From NCBI RefSeq assembly GCF_026210795.1, contig NC_089460.1:434001-498000 (forward strand): 64,000 nucleotides of DNA. The letters run 5' to 3'. Positions 22,056 to 33,315 of this stretch are shown here, piece after piece. The translations under genes were made by a program, and so were the position numbers. The DNA comes from Rhizophagus irregularis. Taxonomy: Eukaryota; Glomeromycota; Glomeromycetes; Glomerales; Glomeraceae. A model generated the notes under the pieces. The model saw only the letters and a list, made by a program, of their open reading frames with translations. It searched no databases and was not told the origin of the DNA. Every line of letters starts with the position of its first letter. Within the stretch, counting starts at the first letter, position 1.

Positions 22056-24869
22056 TTACAGATTATCTAAATCATCCATTATTCTTTCAATATTGTCAGG
22101 TAACTGATGATATGACTTATATTTGCTAATAGCCTATTCAGCGGTCCTACCTTCTAACCCTTTATTGTATGCATCCATATATCTCCATGATTTGCATGCA
22201 AATTTACAAATAGTTGTTACAGAAACACAAATAAGAACTTCTGGAACCTGTAACAATAAGTCATTATAATTACAATTGCATAACCGTCTTATTTCCCGTT
22301 TTGCAAAACCCTAATATTGTTCTATGAAGTTACACTCACAATGAAATTTTGGGTAACGTTCAAAAATATGTCCTGCTTTAATTATTACCTCTTCCAATAT
22401 TGACCGTTATTCACAAAAATCTGGTTGCAGTGACATTATTCTTCATGCATAACAATCTAGCCTTTCTGAATCAATATCATCTTGTTTTCCAGAACATTAC
22501 TCACACATCAAACGTATACCCTTCTCTGGCCAAATATTACACTCTGTAAGCACCTGCTTGATACCTTTCAGCTTTTCTTTTAGTTTATGATTGTCTGGAA
22601 ATACCATCGAATGTACAAGTTTCTCTTCATTTTCATTGATGTACCAACCGTCACGCATTTTGGATTGTGCTCCTCTAGAACTCAAATTCATTCTTACCGC
22701 AATTAGTGCATCAGCTGCTATTAAAGATGGTCATCGGTCCTAAAAGACCACGGTCTCGCAGTCCTACACCTTAAAAAGACAGACTGGTCCATCTTAATGT
22801 AGGACCGCGGTCTTTCAGTCTTGTAACACTTACAATAAGACCTACGGTCTTTTTAAGGACTGCAGTCTTTTTAAGACCGATTAGTCTTTTTTTTTTTTCT
22901 GCAAATAAAAAATTTTCTATTACTTTACTAGGAACAGTCTTCCTTTATAAATGAACACTAATTGTATAAATTTATAGGAACCATTCCAGACGTATATTAT
23001 AAGCAAATAATATGTATAAAGACGGATTTACTATATTTTATTAACGTTAATTTTCTTTTTTACCTTGGAGACAGGGAGACAGTCTTTTCTAGAAGTTTCA
23101 ATATGCATGTAATAACTTTTATATAAAGACCGATACAAAGACCAGGTCAGTCTCAGGACCGGTCCTACTGCGCCAAGAAAAAATGAAAGACCGCGGTCTG
23201 GTCCTACAAGTCCTGGAACTGACCAGTCCAGGACCGAGTAGGACCTGTAGGACCGATAACCATCTTTAGCTGCCATTGCATTATAGTTCGTAGATTGGTC
23301 AAAACAAAATAAACCAACACAACTAGGGTGCAATATCTCAAAAATCGGAATAGCTTGATGCATGAGCTAATTTTTGTAAAAGAGATTTGTTATCATATTT
23401 CCTAATTTTAGATCTATAAATTTTTGATCTACCTGATCCAGCATATGCTCCGATTTCCAATATCCATCTGTTTGTACTGAATGAAGAATAAAAGCTTCTT
23501 TACTTTTAATGTGTAGATTTTCCTGCATTTGTTCATCAGATAATTGTAGCAACTTGTAGCATGGATAAAGAAAGGCAGAAACCATAATAGAACGTCCTTG
23601 GTGTTTTGAGCGTAGGATATCTTCATCTTCTCTCATCCAGATTCTTTGCTATCCATCATTTGCGTAAAAATGGCATTCATCATACATTATCTGAACCAAT
23701 TCTTTATCTCCTGGCTTAAGTTGGGGTTCTGAAACTATATTCATCATATCACTATTAAAATCTTTCATTAACCTTTGATATTTAAACATCCTCTTCAACC
23801 ATTTCTTTCTGTATTTCACTACATCTGGTCGCTCATGCCCATTATAATAACCCCCTTTTTTTCTTTCATCATACTTATATCCCCACAAATACATGTAGTT
23901 TCGGCATATTTTCTCAGAAATTGTATCTTTTTTGATATGGCCCGTTAATTTAGGAAATACCATTCCTTCAATATATACTTTCAGGTTTCCAGGGGTATGT
24001 GACTCTGGTTTTTGTTGTCATAACCATGCTTGATATTCTTCCTTAAAGTCCTCATCATTTAGCAAACTTTCTAGTTTCGTATGTTTCCCTTGATGATGGA
24101 TAAGAAACTCTTCCGTTTTTATAAAATGATCTCCCCATTTTCGAATACATCTTGCAATATAATCACCTTTGCTCTATACAGTTTGTGCAATCTGATTACT
24201 GGCATCCATTTTACCCTAACCATTTAATAATAACTGTATATATCTGCGTATACTTAGATGGTGTAAATAGTTATAGGTAAAAACATTTTTATTCATTTTT
24301 ACATTTTTTGTTACTGTGCATTGCTGATTTATTTCATCTAGACGTATCTGTAGATTTCTTGTAATCTCTTTGGAAATTAAAGAAGAATTTGATGTAGTTT
24401 CAAAAGATAAAAATGGAGATGGGGATAGAGATTGTGGTTTTAATGATTGTGGTAAGGGCATATTAATTGATTTTTCAGTACTTCTAAATAATGTATCAAG
24501 AGTTCTCATTCCTTTTGCATCACGCGCTAACTCTTCCTTTTTTTTTGTGTTCCTCCAGATTGTGGTTCTTAAAGTTTTATTGTATGCTGTTCTGATACTA
24601 CTTGTAGCTTTCTCATGCCAACAAAGAACTTCAGTAATAAGCTTTTTTTCCACTTTCTCAAACTCTTTCAAATCTTTTGTCAAATCATTATTTATCTCAT
24701 CCTCTATCTGGTCTTCAACAATTTCACCTTCTGCCCACTTGTTAATATTCTTATTATCCATCCATTTTTCACCTTCAACAGTCTCTATCTCGGTTTCTCT
24801 GGATATGTAACATCCTTTTTTTCTAAGTATTTTGTTAACTTGCAGTTGCCTTTTTGTTTTACGTGGCAT
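22056..24869 (-). pseudogene. Decayed DDE transposase (fungal Tc1/IS630-like family)
   Basis: Starts MPRKTKRQLQVNKILRKKGC and ends near MDDLDNL. The order MYDECHFYANDG, RSIMVSAFLYPC, LHSVQTDGYWKSEHMLDQV, CVGLFCFDQSTNYNAMA, then (after an insertion) MNLSSRGAQSKMRDGWYI, FHCECNFIEQY and SWRYMDAYNKGLEG matches a transposase repeated in fungal genomes as I recall it. D/D/E candidates lie in YDECHFY, FDQSTN and CNFIEQY. About nine in-frame stops occur. Most are TAA/TAG where Gln (CAA/CAG) is expected, TGA for Arg (CGA), or TAG for Trp, i.e. C-to-T or G-to-A changes. A 547-bp hAT-like MITE splits the gene at 22722-23268. Clearly dead; the family name is approximate. Confidence 0.8.
22722..23268. mobile_element. 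hAT-like MITE with TAAAGATGG ends
   Basis: Ends TAAAGATGGTCATCGGTCCT and the complement of TAAAGATGGTTATCGGTCCT; flanks GCTGCTAT (22714-22721) and GCTGCCAT (23269-23276) form an 8-bp duplication with one change. The interior is full of short GGACCG/CGGTCC and AAGACCGCGGTCTT-like inverted words. It splits the transposase relic between NAMAA and DALIA, so it is younger than that gene. Confidence 0.85.
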
Positions 24870-25282
24870 TTAAAAAAATGGTTAGTTTATTCAAATAAAA
24901 CATTTTTATTTACATGTGAAAATCTAAAAATTTTCTCATGATCACTTGTTTCTCTCGTGAAAAATTGATTATGATAATCGGGCTGGCATCAAATTATCAT
25001 AATTTCAGCTCAAATTATGATGATCTTCAGCCAATAAAATTGCATTCACATGATAAAAAATTTGTTTCAAATTCAGACAAATAATATGAAAATCACTGAA
25101 GTTTAAATACTTATAACTCTTTATGTAAGCATTTTTTTAAAAATCGGATCAGTAATTTGATAGATTTCACTTTGGTGAATAAGATTACCAGTTTATTTTT
25201 TTTGAATTCATATTATTTTTTAATGTTAAAAATTTTCCAAGTATTACAATTTTATTGTCTAGTTAAGACCTCTGGCTAAACA
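24870..25282. other. Non-coding upstream region of the transposase relic
   Basis: AT-rich. Contains ATGATAATCGGGCTGG- and TTATGATGATCTTC-like words that may be degraded element ends. No gene seen. Confidence 0.4.
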
Positions 25283-25859
25283 TGGGGCCCGAAACTGAAA
25301 CTTTCTGAAACCCTTTAGGTTTAGGTATATACCAAAACTTAGTTTTAGGATGGGTGTTTTTTTCCCAAAACTTGAAACCCGAAACTGACCTGAAATTCCC
25401 AAAACTTTTATATACCGAAATATAATCGAAACCTATTAATTTACTTAATTAATTTTTATTAAAATAACTAAAATTATAACAATATTGAATTACTATCTGA
25501 CATTTTATTAAAAAGACTTCTTAATTAAGTCTAAACAGGACCCCGAGCAATCACTAGTCGAAATAGTCCAATTCGGCCAGATTTCGTATAGGCAAATTTG
25601 GCCCGAATTATGGCTAAAATTCGGCCAAAATTAGACGAATCTCTTAACCGAAAGTTTTTATCGAGTGTTACCATTCAGACTGCCACTCGTCTAAATTTTA
25701 GCTAAACTTCGGTAGATTTTGATCTACCATTCATATGACTTTCAGAATAAAAAATCGTATAACTTTCAGATAACATTCATTATAACGAATACTTAACATT
25801 CGGTCAGCTTTTAAACGCAATAAATTGTTATTTATTTAATAAAATATTTAATACTATAT

Positions 25860-26117
25860 ATTTAATACTAATTTATACTAATTATTATAATGTTCAATTT
25901 ATATGCTACGCTAATAATAATATATTATAAGAATGTCCTATTTATATAATATAACACCTTCAAGACGACTTTCGTCATCAACTTAATTCACAACGCTAAT
26001 TTTTTGATACAATAAACAAATAAAATAAAGGTTAAAGCAAAATTATACCGAAATAACATCGAACGTTAAATTTTAGCGAAATAACATCGAATGTATATAA
26101 TAATTACCAACACTTTA
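25860..26117. other. 3' region of the CACTA accessory gene
   Basis: AT-rich non-coding; nothing else recognised. Confidence 0.4.
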
Positions 26118-27669
26118 TTAAAACGTGTCAGCATCATCGTACATATAGTCATCGTATATACTCTCGTATCCTATATCAGAATCATATACGACATTACCAT
26201 TTCCTGGTTCTACACATGTCCATTGTAGTGCATCGTTCGGAGGTTGGACGTCAAAATTTTGCAACGTATCGTCATAATTTCTATGTCTGGTTAGTTGTGC
26301 GTTTTGTTGTGTAAATGAATAAGGATCCAATACTTCCCTAAAAAAAGTTTTTAACTAGAAAGAAACAAGTTAGTGTAAATCTATAAATTACTATAACAAG
26401 TCGAAAGTTAGTACATACCTCCGATGATCTCCATGATCGATTATACACAACTATTTGACATTTTTCTGACGCATTTTCCTCATCCGTTTCACTCAACTCC
26501 GGTGAATGATATCTGATATCTTGAATGATATTGATCATCTCTTGTTTTTCATAGTGAGCGATTTTCACGTCGTCTTTATCATATAAAGCTTTGGCAGCTT
26601 TTAGTCGACAAATTTTTTTCTAAACGCAAAATAACATAGGTAAAACGTTTATATTTAACTAAAAACAACCAAAATTCTTACGTCATTCATCCTCCCATTT
26701 GCGTGTAGATGACGATCGTCACTATCGAGTCTTCCCTTTTTCTTGTAATTATTCCTACTTCGTCTAGATTTATGCAACGACATTAGCCATTTCGTCAACT
26801 TATCGTAGGTGGGGTTAAAATTCGGCTTTAAGCTCTTCATTAGTTCTGGTATTAATTGTTTTCTTATGTCTACGTTAGTTTTGCTCATAAACGTTTGATC
26901 ATAGTCAGGTCGAATTTGGCAGGCATAGTTTTCAAAATGGTCTTCATTTCCATCTAAATTATTAACAGTAATAAAAAATTCGGTAAATATTAGCACGAAA
27001 CCATTTTTTAAAATATTACTAACCCTTGCATCTTTATCGTCCTTTTCATCCTTATCGTCCTTTTCATCCTTTTCGTCCATTTCAACATCCACGTCAATAA
27101 TTTCGTCGTCCGAATCTTCACTATCATTATTCCTAACGTTGGCAAATAAAAGGTAATTAATTATACGAATAGTTATAAAACGGATAACAAAAATTTATGA
27201 TACCTTTGATGTTTACGTTTAGGCTTTGAGCTTTTTTTTATGCTTCTTGGCATCTGAAGGTTCTTATAAAAATTGATTCGTTCATAAAGTCTGTCGTTCT
27301 CTTTTCCGAATTCCTCATTTATTTTTATTAGCATTTCATTTAGTTCTTTCGACTCTTCAAATTCTTTATTAAGTTTGTCTATCTTATATTGCAATTCCAT
27401 ATTATCGGCTCTTAATTTCCCATTTTCTATCTTCAGATCTAAAAATTGAAGGTTTTCAAATATATATCTATATATCGTAAAAACATTCGTCAATAAACAA
27501 TTAAGAATCGATAATCAAAATTTACCAAAATTACTCAAATTTTTTTCCGACGATCGCAAAGTTTCGGTTCGCTTCAACTCGACTTTCGTCTAGAATCATC
27601 GATTTCGGTAAATGGATTTTCGGAATTTTTACTTGTAAGCCTGCAAGCTTTGATTTAATAATATTTGAC

Positions 27670-27860
27670 GATGATTTCGTATTGGAGAGAGAAGTTCGTG
27701 AAGCACTTGGTGATGAAGATGATTTCGTATTGGAGAGAGAAGTTCGTGAAGCACTTGGTGATGAAGATGATTTCGTATTGGAGAGAGAAGTTCGTGAAGC
27801 ACTCGGTGATGAAGATGATTTCGTATTGGAGAGAGAGGTTGTAAGCACTTGGTGATGAAG
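27670..27860 (-). repeat. 48-bp tandem repeat inside the accessory gene
   Basis: Units of 48 bp (GATGATTTCGTATTGGAGAG...) start at 27670, 27718, 27766 and 27814, encoding 16-residue Ser-rich repeats in frame. The fourth unit is altered and shortened. Confidence 0.85.
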
Positions 27861-27878
27861 ATGATTTCGTGTTGAAGG

Positions 27879-28175
27879 AGGACCCCAGATATCTCCAAAA
27901 CAGGTCATAAGTCACACTTTCGGCAGATTGGCCCATTTTTCAGGGGTTCAAAAAATCGTTTTTTGTAAATATCTCGGCATCCAGTGGTCCAATTTTGATG
28001 AACAATTTTTTAAATTGTAGAGCTAAATGAGGGCTACAAAATAAAAAAAAGTTCATTAAAATTGAATTACTGGATGCTGAGATATTTACAAAAAACGATT
28101 TTTTGAGTTTCAGCAAAAAGGGGTGTTTTTAGCCAAAAGTCCATTATGACCTTTATATTAGATATCCGGGGTCCT
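27879..28175 (+). mobile_element. AGGACCC hairpin MITE, 297 bp, copy in the accessory gene
   Basis: Ends AGGACCCCAGATATC and GATATCCGGGGTCCT; perfect 8-bp duplication GTTGAAGG (27871-27878, 28176-28183). Read on the minus strand it supplies MTCFGDIWGP close to its edge, which runs on into the flanking Ser-rich frame. Confidence 0.95.
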
Positions 28176-28395
28176 GTTGAAGGGGGATCTTAAAGTACTC
28201 AGTGATGAAGAAGATGATTTCATGTTGAAGGGGGATCGTAAAGTTTCCGATGACGTATTGGAGGTTCGTAAAGCAGTTTCTTCCTCATCAACATTAGGAG
28301 GGACGAGATAAAAAACATCTCTTTCGTTTCTTTCGGTTCCTTTTTTCTCTCCCTTTTTATTAATATTCTTTGATGTGTCCTTTGACATATTTGAA

Positions 28396-28740
28396 AAAAT
28401 AGAACTTTTCTTAATTGTTAAAATAGCCAAAATTTATTTACTCTTATTAAATTTATTAAATTTGTAAAAATATATAATAAAATTTTACACGAAAGTATTT
28501 TGAAATTGTAAGAAAAAAAAGTTAAGTTCTAGGACGAAACTTTGAAGAATCGAGTTTTTTTATAGTTTATTTATAGTTAAAAATTTGATCAAAAGCTTAA
28601 TTTATACTATTAAATTCTTAAATTTGATAAGTGATTTATCGAATTTTTTATTAATAATTCGATAAGTTACTTTACGTTAAGTTGATAGAAATTCGATAAA
28701 TCAATTTTAGTTGATGTGAAATTCGCCAAATCACTTAAAT
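28396..28740. promoter_or_regulatory. Divergent intergenic region of the CACTA element, left part
   Basis: Between the minus-strand accessory gene and the plus-strand transposase. Contains diverged ATTCGATAAATCAC / TTGATGTGAAATTCGCC words that are relatives of the adjacent perfect 50-bp units. No coding sequence. Confidence 0.5.
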
Positions 28741-28990
28741 TTGATGAGAATTCAATACATCACTTAAAGTTGATGGAAAATTCGTAAAGTTTGATGAGAA
28801 TTCAATACATCACTTAAAGTTGATGGAAAATTCGTAAAGTTTGATGAGAATTCAATACATCACTTAAAGTTGATGGAAAATTCGTAAAGTTTGATGAGAA
28901 TTCAATACATCACTTAAAGTTGATGGAAAATTCGTAAAGTTTGATGAGAATTCAATACATCACTTAAAGTTGATGGAAAATTCGTAAAGT
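28741..28990. repeat. Five identical 50-bp tandem units
   Basis: The unit begins TTGATGAGAATTCAATACAT and ends TTCGTAAAGT. Copies start at 28741, 28791, 28841, 28891 and 28941, and I see no difference among them. A sixth, diverged unit starts at 28991. The array sits in the shared promoter gap of the two divergent CACTA genes, so it could hold binding sites for an element protein. Perfect identity implies recent amplification. Confidence 0.95.
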
Positions 28991-29206
28991 TTGATGAGAA
29001 TTCGATAAATCACTTTAAGTTGATCGCTCAAGTTGAAAATTCGTTAGTTGAAACTTCACTAGCGAACAATTATATGATAATTATTGAATCGAAACAAATT
29101 TTGATACAATTCCATAATTATCAAAATTATCTGAAATTTTTGACAAAATGGGACGAATAAGAACGATATCTAGTGTACTTGATGAAAATCCTATTACTAC
29201 CAGATC

Positions 29207-29502
29207 AGGACCCGGATATCTAATATAAAGGTCATAATGGACTTTTGGCTAAAAACACCCCTTTTTGCTGAAACTCAAAAAATCGTTTTTTGTAAATATC
29301 TCAGCATCCAGTAATTCAATTTTAATGAACTTTTTTTTATTTTGTAGCCCTCATTTAGCTCTACAATTTAAAAAAACATTCATCAAAATTGGACCACTGG
29401 ATGCCGAGATATTTACAAAAAACGATTTTTTGAGCCCCTGAAAAATGGGCCAATCTGCCGAAAGTGTGACTTATGACCTGTTTTGGAGATATCTGGGGTT
29501 CT
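29207..29502 (-). mobile_element. AGGACCC hairpin MITE, 296 bp, reverse copy in the transposase start
   Basis: Reverse orientation: starts AGGACCCGGATATC and ends GATATCTGGGGTTCT. Perfect 8-bp duplication ACCAGATC (29199-29206, 29503-29510). Its right edge supplies an in-frame ATG (29473, MTCFGDIWGS) that reads into TRSPRVTTRS of the transposase. Confidence 0.95.
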
Positions 29503-32375
29503 ACCAGATCACCTCGAGTTACTACTCGATCAATCGTTCAGCTAAGAATTCGTAAAGTACCCTGTTTCTGTAGCGATTGCGAAGGAATGTTAGTTGCTTT
29601 TCGCACAAAGAATCGACATGAATTATCGAGCCAACTTTCGTCAGATGTTTCAGAAGTAATTATCGAAAATACTGAAATTTGGGATAACAAACTATTCGAA
29701 GTTTTGGAAAATACTGAAAATATTAATGATGAATCATCTTAATTGACTATTTTAAATGAGCAAAGAGTTGACCGATTGCCTCGAAGACGTAGATCAAGGT
29801 ACATTTTGACCAGAGTTTCCATTGGTAACATCGGTAACATCGAACAAGATTTATCACCTGAGAGAAAGTACGGCCGAAGATCAAAGCGAAGATACTAATG
29901 AAGATAACGAATCGAATGGAGATAACGAATCGAATGGAAATAACGAATCGAATGGAGATGACGAATCGAATGGAGATGATGAATCAGAAAATAACAATTC
30001 TAAAACTTTTAAAGATTATTTATGCCCGCCCTTCTTTCGAACCATATCAAGACCCAGATGTCACTCCAACTCCAACTAGCGATAATAATAAGTTTTTATG
30101 GATTTTAATATGGATTATGAAATTTCGAATGAGATTTAGCATTCCAGAAACAGCAACTAAATCACTAATAAAGTTCATAAAACTGTTATTGGATGAAATT
30201 GGCGATACCGCATTTGAAAATTTTCCCGTCACTTTATACAAAGCGAGAAATATTCTCAACATAGAAGATCGATTTCATTGCTTTGCGGTATGTACGAAGT
30301 GTCACAAATTATACAACAAACAAGAAGTAGAGGAGTTTCATCAAGATGAAATTCTTGCCATTATGAAATGTCAACATATCGAATTTCCAAATTCATCGAG
30401 ACGCCAGAAGTGCCAAACTTCTTTATCTCATCAAATAAGATTATTAAATAAAGTGTCAAATCGAATTGAGATGATTTATCCATTTTCTACAATTCGTCAA
30501 CAATTAGCAACCCTATATCTTCGATCTGGATTCAAAAGGTCACTCAGACATTCGTCCGATCGATCACATTCTGAAAATATATTGACCGACATTTACGATG
30601 GTCAAGTGTGGAAAACATTTAAGGATACTTCTTATCATGATTCGCCTAATTTTTTCTGGCCTGAAGTTGCAGATTCACACCTCGGTCTAATGCTGAATGT
30701 GGATTGGTTCCAACCCTATGAAGGGACAATTCACAGCACCGGTGTGATATATATCGCCATTTGCAACTTGCCTCGGGACATTCGATTTAAAAGAGAAAAT
30801 TTATTAATTCTCAGAATATTACCAGGTCCTAACGAAGTGAGCCTACACCAAATCAATCACTATTTAGCACCAATTGTCAATGATTTAGAATTACTATGGA
30901 GTGGAATAACTCTAAATCGAACATTTGAGTGCCAAAACAGAAAAAATATTCGTGCGGCTTTAGTACTAGTTTCGTGTGATGTTCCCGTGGCAAGGAAGAT
31001 ATGCGGGCATATTTCAGCACTTGCATCACGTCACCGGTGCAAAAAACGAGCAAATTATGAGAATCGACAAAATAATTTCGCCAGGATGGACAATATAGAC
31101 GAATGGTTTGTTACTCGAGATTTGGCCGAGTTTCGTGAAAATGCACATGAATGGCGACGTTGTAGCTCTAATGCTTCACGAAAACGTTTTACGAAAGATA
31201 CTGGAGTTAGATGGTCAGAATTATTGCAGTTGTCATACTTCGACCCTATAAGGTTCATTGTTGTCGATCCAATGCACTGCTTATTTCTAGGCATCGCGAG
31301 ATGGATAGTGAAAAGAATTTGAGTTGATGAAGGAATTTTGAACCAACAATCGTTTATAAAAATTCAAAAAAAAATGGATGAGTTTCAGATTCCATCCGAT
31401 TTGGGACGAATCCCTGGGAAAATCCATTGCGGAGAAGGATTTTCAAATTTTACAGCAGATCAATGGCGAATCTTTTTCACAATTTACGCTTACGGTATCG
31501 CTATGGAGTCACTTTTTAGGTACGTGATCGGAAAATTCTCCATCATTTTGTGAGAGTTTGTACAGCTTTCGTAAGTCGAATTTTAGAACTTGATGCTGTG
31601 AGAGAATCGCATGAGAGATTGATTGAAATTGTGAAGTTGATTGAGAAACATTATGGACAAGATAAAATTACTCCTAATCTCCATCTTTCACTTCATTTGA
31701 GTGAATGTACATATGATTTTGGACCTTTATACGCATTCTGGTGTTTCTCCTTTGAACGCATGAACGGTGTATTAGGTAAACTATAACTATTTATTTAGGT
31801 TTAATATTCTTATTCTTAATTTATGCATAATCGTAATTTTAAATTTTAGGCGCCTTACCGAACAGCCATAGGAAAATAGAACCGGAAATTATGCGACGAA
31901 TGATGGCTGATATCCACATTGATAGTATTATAAATTCTGGAGAAAATGTAAAGGGACTAGAACTTCTCAATAATCGAGCTTTTGTTGGATCCTTGGCAGA
32001 GGCTGACGAATTTTCAGCCGATGAAATGGAACGATTTTGGTTGAATTCGCGGAATATTCAACAATCAATAAGTCACTTTGAAGCGAGTCATTTCCAGGTG
32101 AAATGTTGGGTCCCGCCTCTGAAAATATAGTGATATCAAATTCAATGCTTGATTTACTAATCGAATACTATTTGGCGACTTATGAAACACTTGAGTTTCG
32201 AAAGCCATTCAGAGAAGGCCACGAGAATTCAAGGATCATTTCCGTCAAAATGAAACAGTTCGGTAGATGTAGAATCGATTCAGAGACATTAGGGTCAAAT
32301 ATGTCAGCTCGACACGTAAAGAACTCGTATGTTTTAGCCAAATTTATAACACAAGACGGTAGCGTCGATTGTTAT

Positions 32376-32671
32376 AGGACCCCGGATATCTCCAAAACAG
32401 GTCATAAGTCACACTTTCGGCAGATTGGCCCATTTTTCAGGGCTCAAAAAATCGTTTTTTGTAAATATCTCGGCATCCAGTGGTCCAATTTTGATGAACT
32501 TTTTTTTAAAATGTAGAGCTAAATGAGGGCTACAAAATAAAAAAATGTTCATTAAAATTGAATTACTGGATGCTGAGATATTTACAAAAAACGATTTTTT
32601 GAGTTTCAGCAAAAAGGGGTGTTTTTGGCCAAAAGTCCATTATGACCTTTATATTAGATATCCGGGGTCCT
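32376..32671 (+). mobile_element. AGGACCC hairpin MITE, 296 bp, copy in the transposase end
   Basis: Ends AGGACCCCGGATATC and GATATCCGGGGTCCT; perfect 8-bp duplication ATTGTTAT (32368-32375, 32672-32679). It splits the transposase between TQDGSVDCY and PGQVQFFFSH. Confidence 0.95.
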
Positions 32672-32988
32672 ATTGTTATCCTGGACAAGTTCAATTCTTT
32701 TTTTCCCACAAGGTTGACTTACCGGATGGAGAATTGGAACATAATTTGGCATTCATTCGATGGTATCAACCAGCGAATTCTCGTTATTATTTCAGTATTG
32801 AAGACGATGAAATTTGCAATGTCGAACTTTGGGGTACTAAATTTTACCCTGAAGGTCAAGATTGCATAATTCCAGTGCATAATATTCTCAGTAGATTTGT
32901 GCCAATAAAATATAAAATTTCGGATAGGAAAAATGCGAGAGAATATTTGGCCGTAAATCCTATTAATAGAAAATTTAACATTCGTTAA

Positions 32989-33315
32989 AAATAATAATAA
33001 TAAATCTTCATTTTTGTTAGTCGAAATTTGACGGAAGTTGTTGCTTTTTATTGGATTTTACATAAATTCTTTTTTTTTGAGTTTTACATAAGTGTCACTT
33101 GTTCATAATAAATTTTGGAAACCGAGTTTTATATAATGATCAGAATTTCAGAAAATCAGAACATCAGAAGAACATCGGAAGAACTTCGGAAAAGAACTTC
33201 GGAAATCATGTGAGTCAAAATTAAGCCGAAATTAATTTCAGACAAATTTTGGCTGAAATTTATTCCGAAACTTAGCCGAAAGTCACATGTCCGAAATTTC
33301 TTATTTCGACTAGTG
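32989..33315. other. Right subterminal region of the CACTA element
   Basis: Non-coding. Short direct repeats such as CATCAGAAGAACATCGGAAGAACTTCGGAAAAGAAC (quoted here only as repeated GAAC.TCGGAA words) and AGCCGAAA words mirror the left subterminal region. Confidence 0.6.

Larger units (their letters stand above)
26118..28395 (-). pseudogene. CACTA accessory (TnpA-like position) multi-exon gene
   Basis: Probable start MSKDTSKNINKKGEKKGTER near 28395. A Ser-rich region with 16-residue repeats (SLSNTKSSSSPSASRT, 48-bp DNA units at 27670-27860) is followed by a coiled-coil segment (KIDKLNKEFEESKELNEMLI). Next come an acidic stretch (DEKDEKDDKDEKDDKD), a compact domain (NYACQIRPDYDQTFMSKTNV, PTYDKLTKWLMSLHKSRRSR) and an acidic Tyr/Asp-rich end (GYESIYDDYMYDDADTF). 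Introns with GTAAG...TAG borders lie near 27450-27540, 27125-27205, 26955-27025, 26620-26685 and 26335-26425. A 297-bp hairpin element interrupts the Ser-rich part, and a repeat unit near 27840 breaks frame. I recognise no named domain. Position suggests a role like TnpA of En/Spm, which binds element ends; that is inference. Confidence 0.65.
29148..32988 (+). pseudogene. CACTA Tnp2-type transposase, broken and hit by two MITEs
   Basis: ATG at 29148 (MGRIRTISSVLDENPITTRS), then a 296-bp insert. The Cys-containing N-terminal part (VPCFCSDCEGMLVAFRTKNR) and acidic GDNESN repeats (29900-29985) follow. FHCFAVCTKCHKLYNK is a Cys pair. The Transposase_21/Tnp2 core is GLMLNVDWFQPYEGTIHSTG, ILPGPNEVSLHQINHYLAPI and VVDPMHCLFLGIAR. 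The C-terminal part (ITPNLHLSLHLSECTYDFGP, YAFWCFSFERMNG) is DUF4218-like. An intron lies near 31778-31848. The end (GTKFYPEGQDCIIPVHNILS) closes at 32988. Frame changes occur near 29740-29830, 30040, 31320, 31550 and 32100, plus MITEs at 29207 and 32376. Recognition is strong; current activity unlikely. Confidence 0.85.
25552..33315. mobile_element. CACTA transposon with two divergent genes
   Basis: Starts CACTAGTCGAAATA and ends TATTTCGACTAGTG, with a 3-bp duplication AAT on both sides (25549-25551 and 33316-33318), the classic CACTA/EnSpm signature. Subterminal regions on both sides repeat TTCGGCCAAAATT / AGCCGAAA words. It carries a Tnp2-type transposase on the plus strand and a multi-exon accessory gene on the minus strand, separated by a 50-bp tandem array. 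Three 296-bp AGGACCC hairpins have inserted into its genes. Length without these is about 6.9 kb. Confidence 0.9.

Noticed and set aside
28741-28990. Regular 50-bp repeats could suggest a CRISPR array
   Set aside because: There are no unique spacers; the units are directly joined, and the DNA is eukaryotic transposon sequence.
32409-32612. Frames with FFVNISASSNSILMN, also seen at 8448-8651
   Set aside because: They lie inside the 296-bp hairpin MITE and recur with each copy; the palindrome keeps both strands open, so they are not genes.
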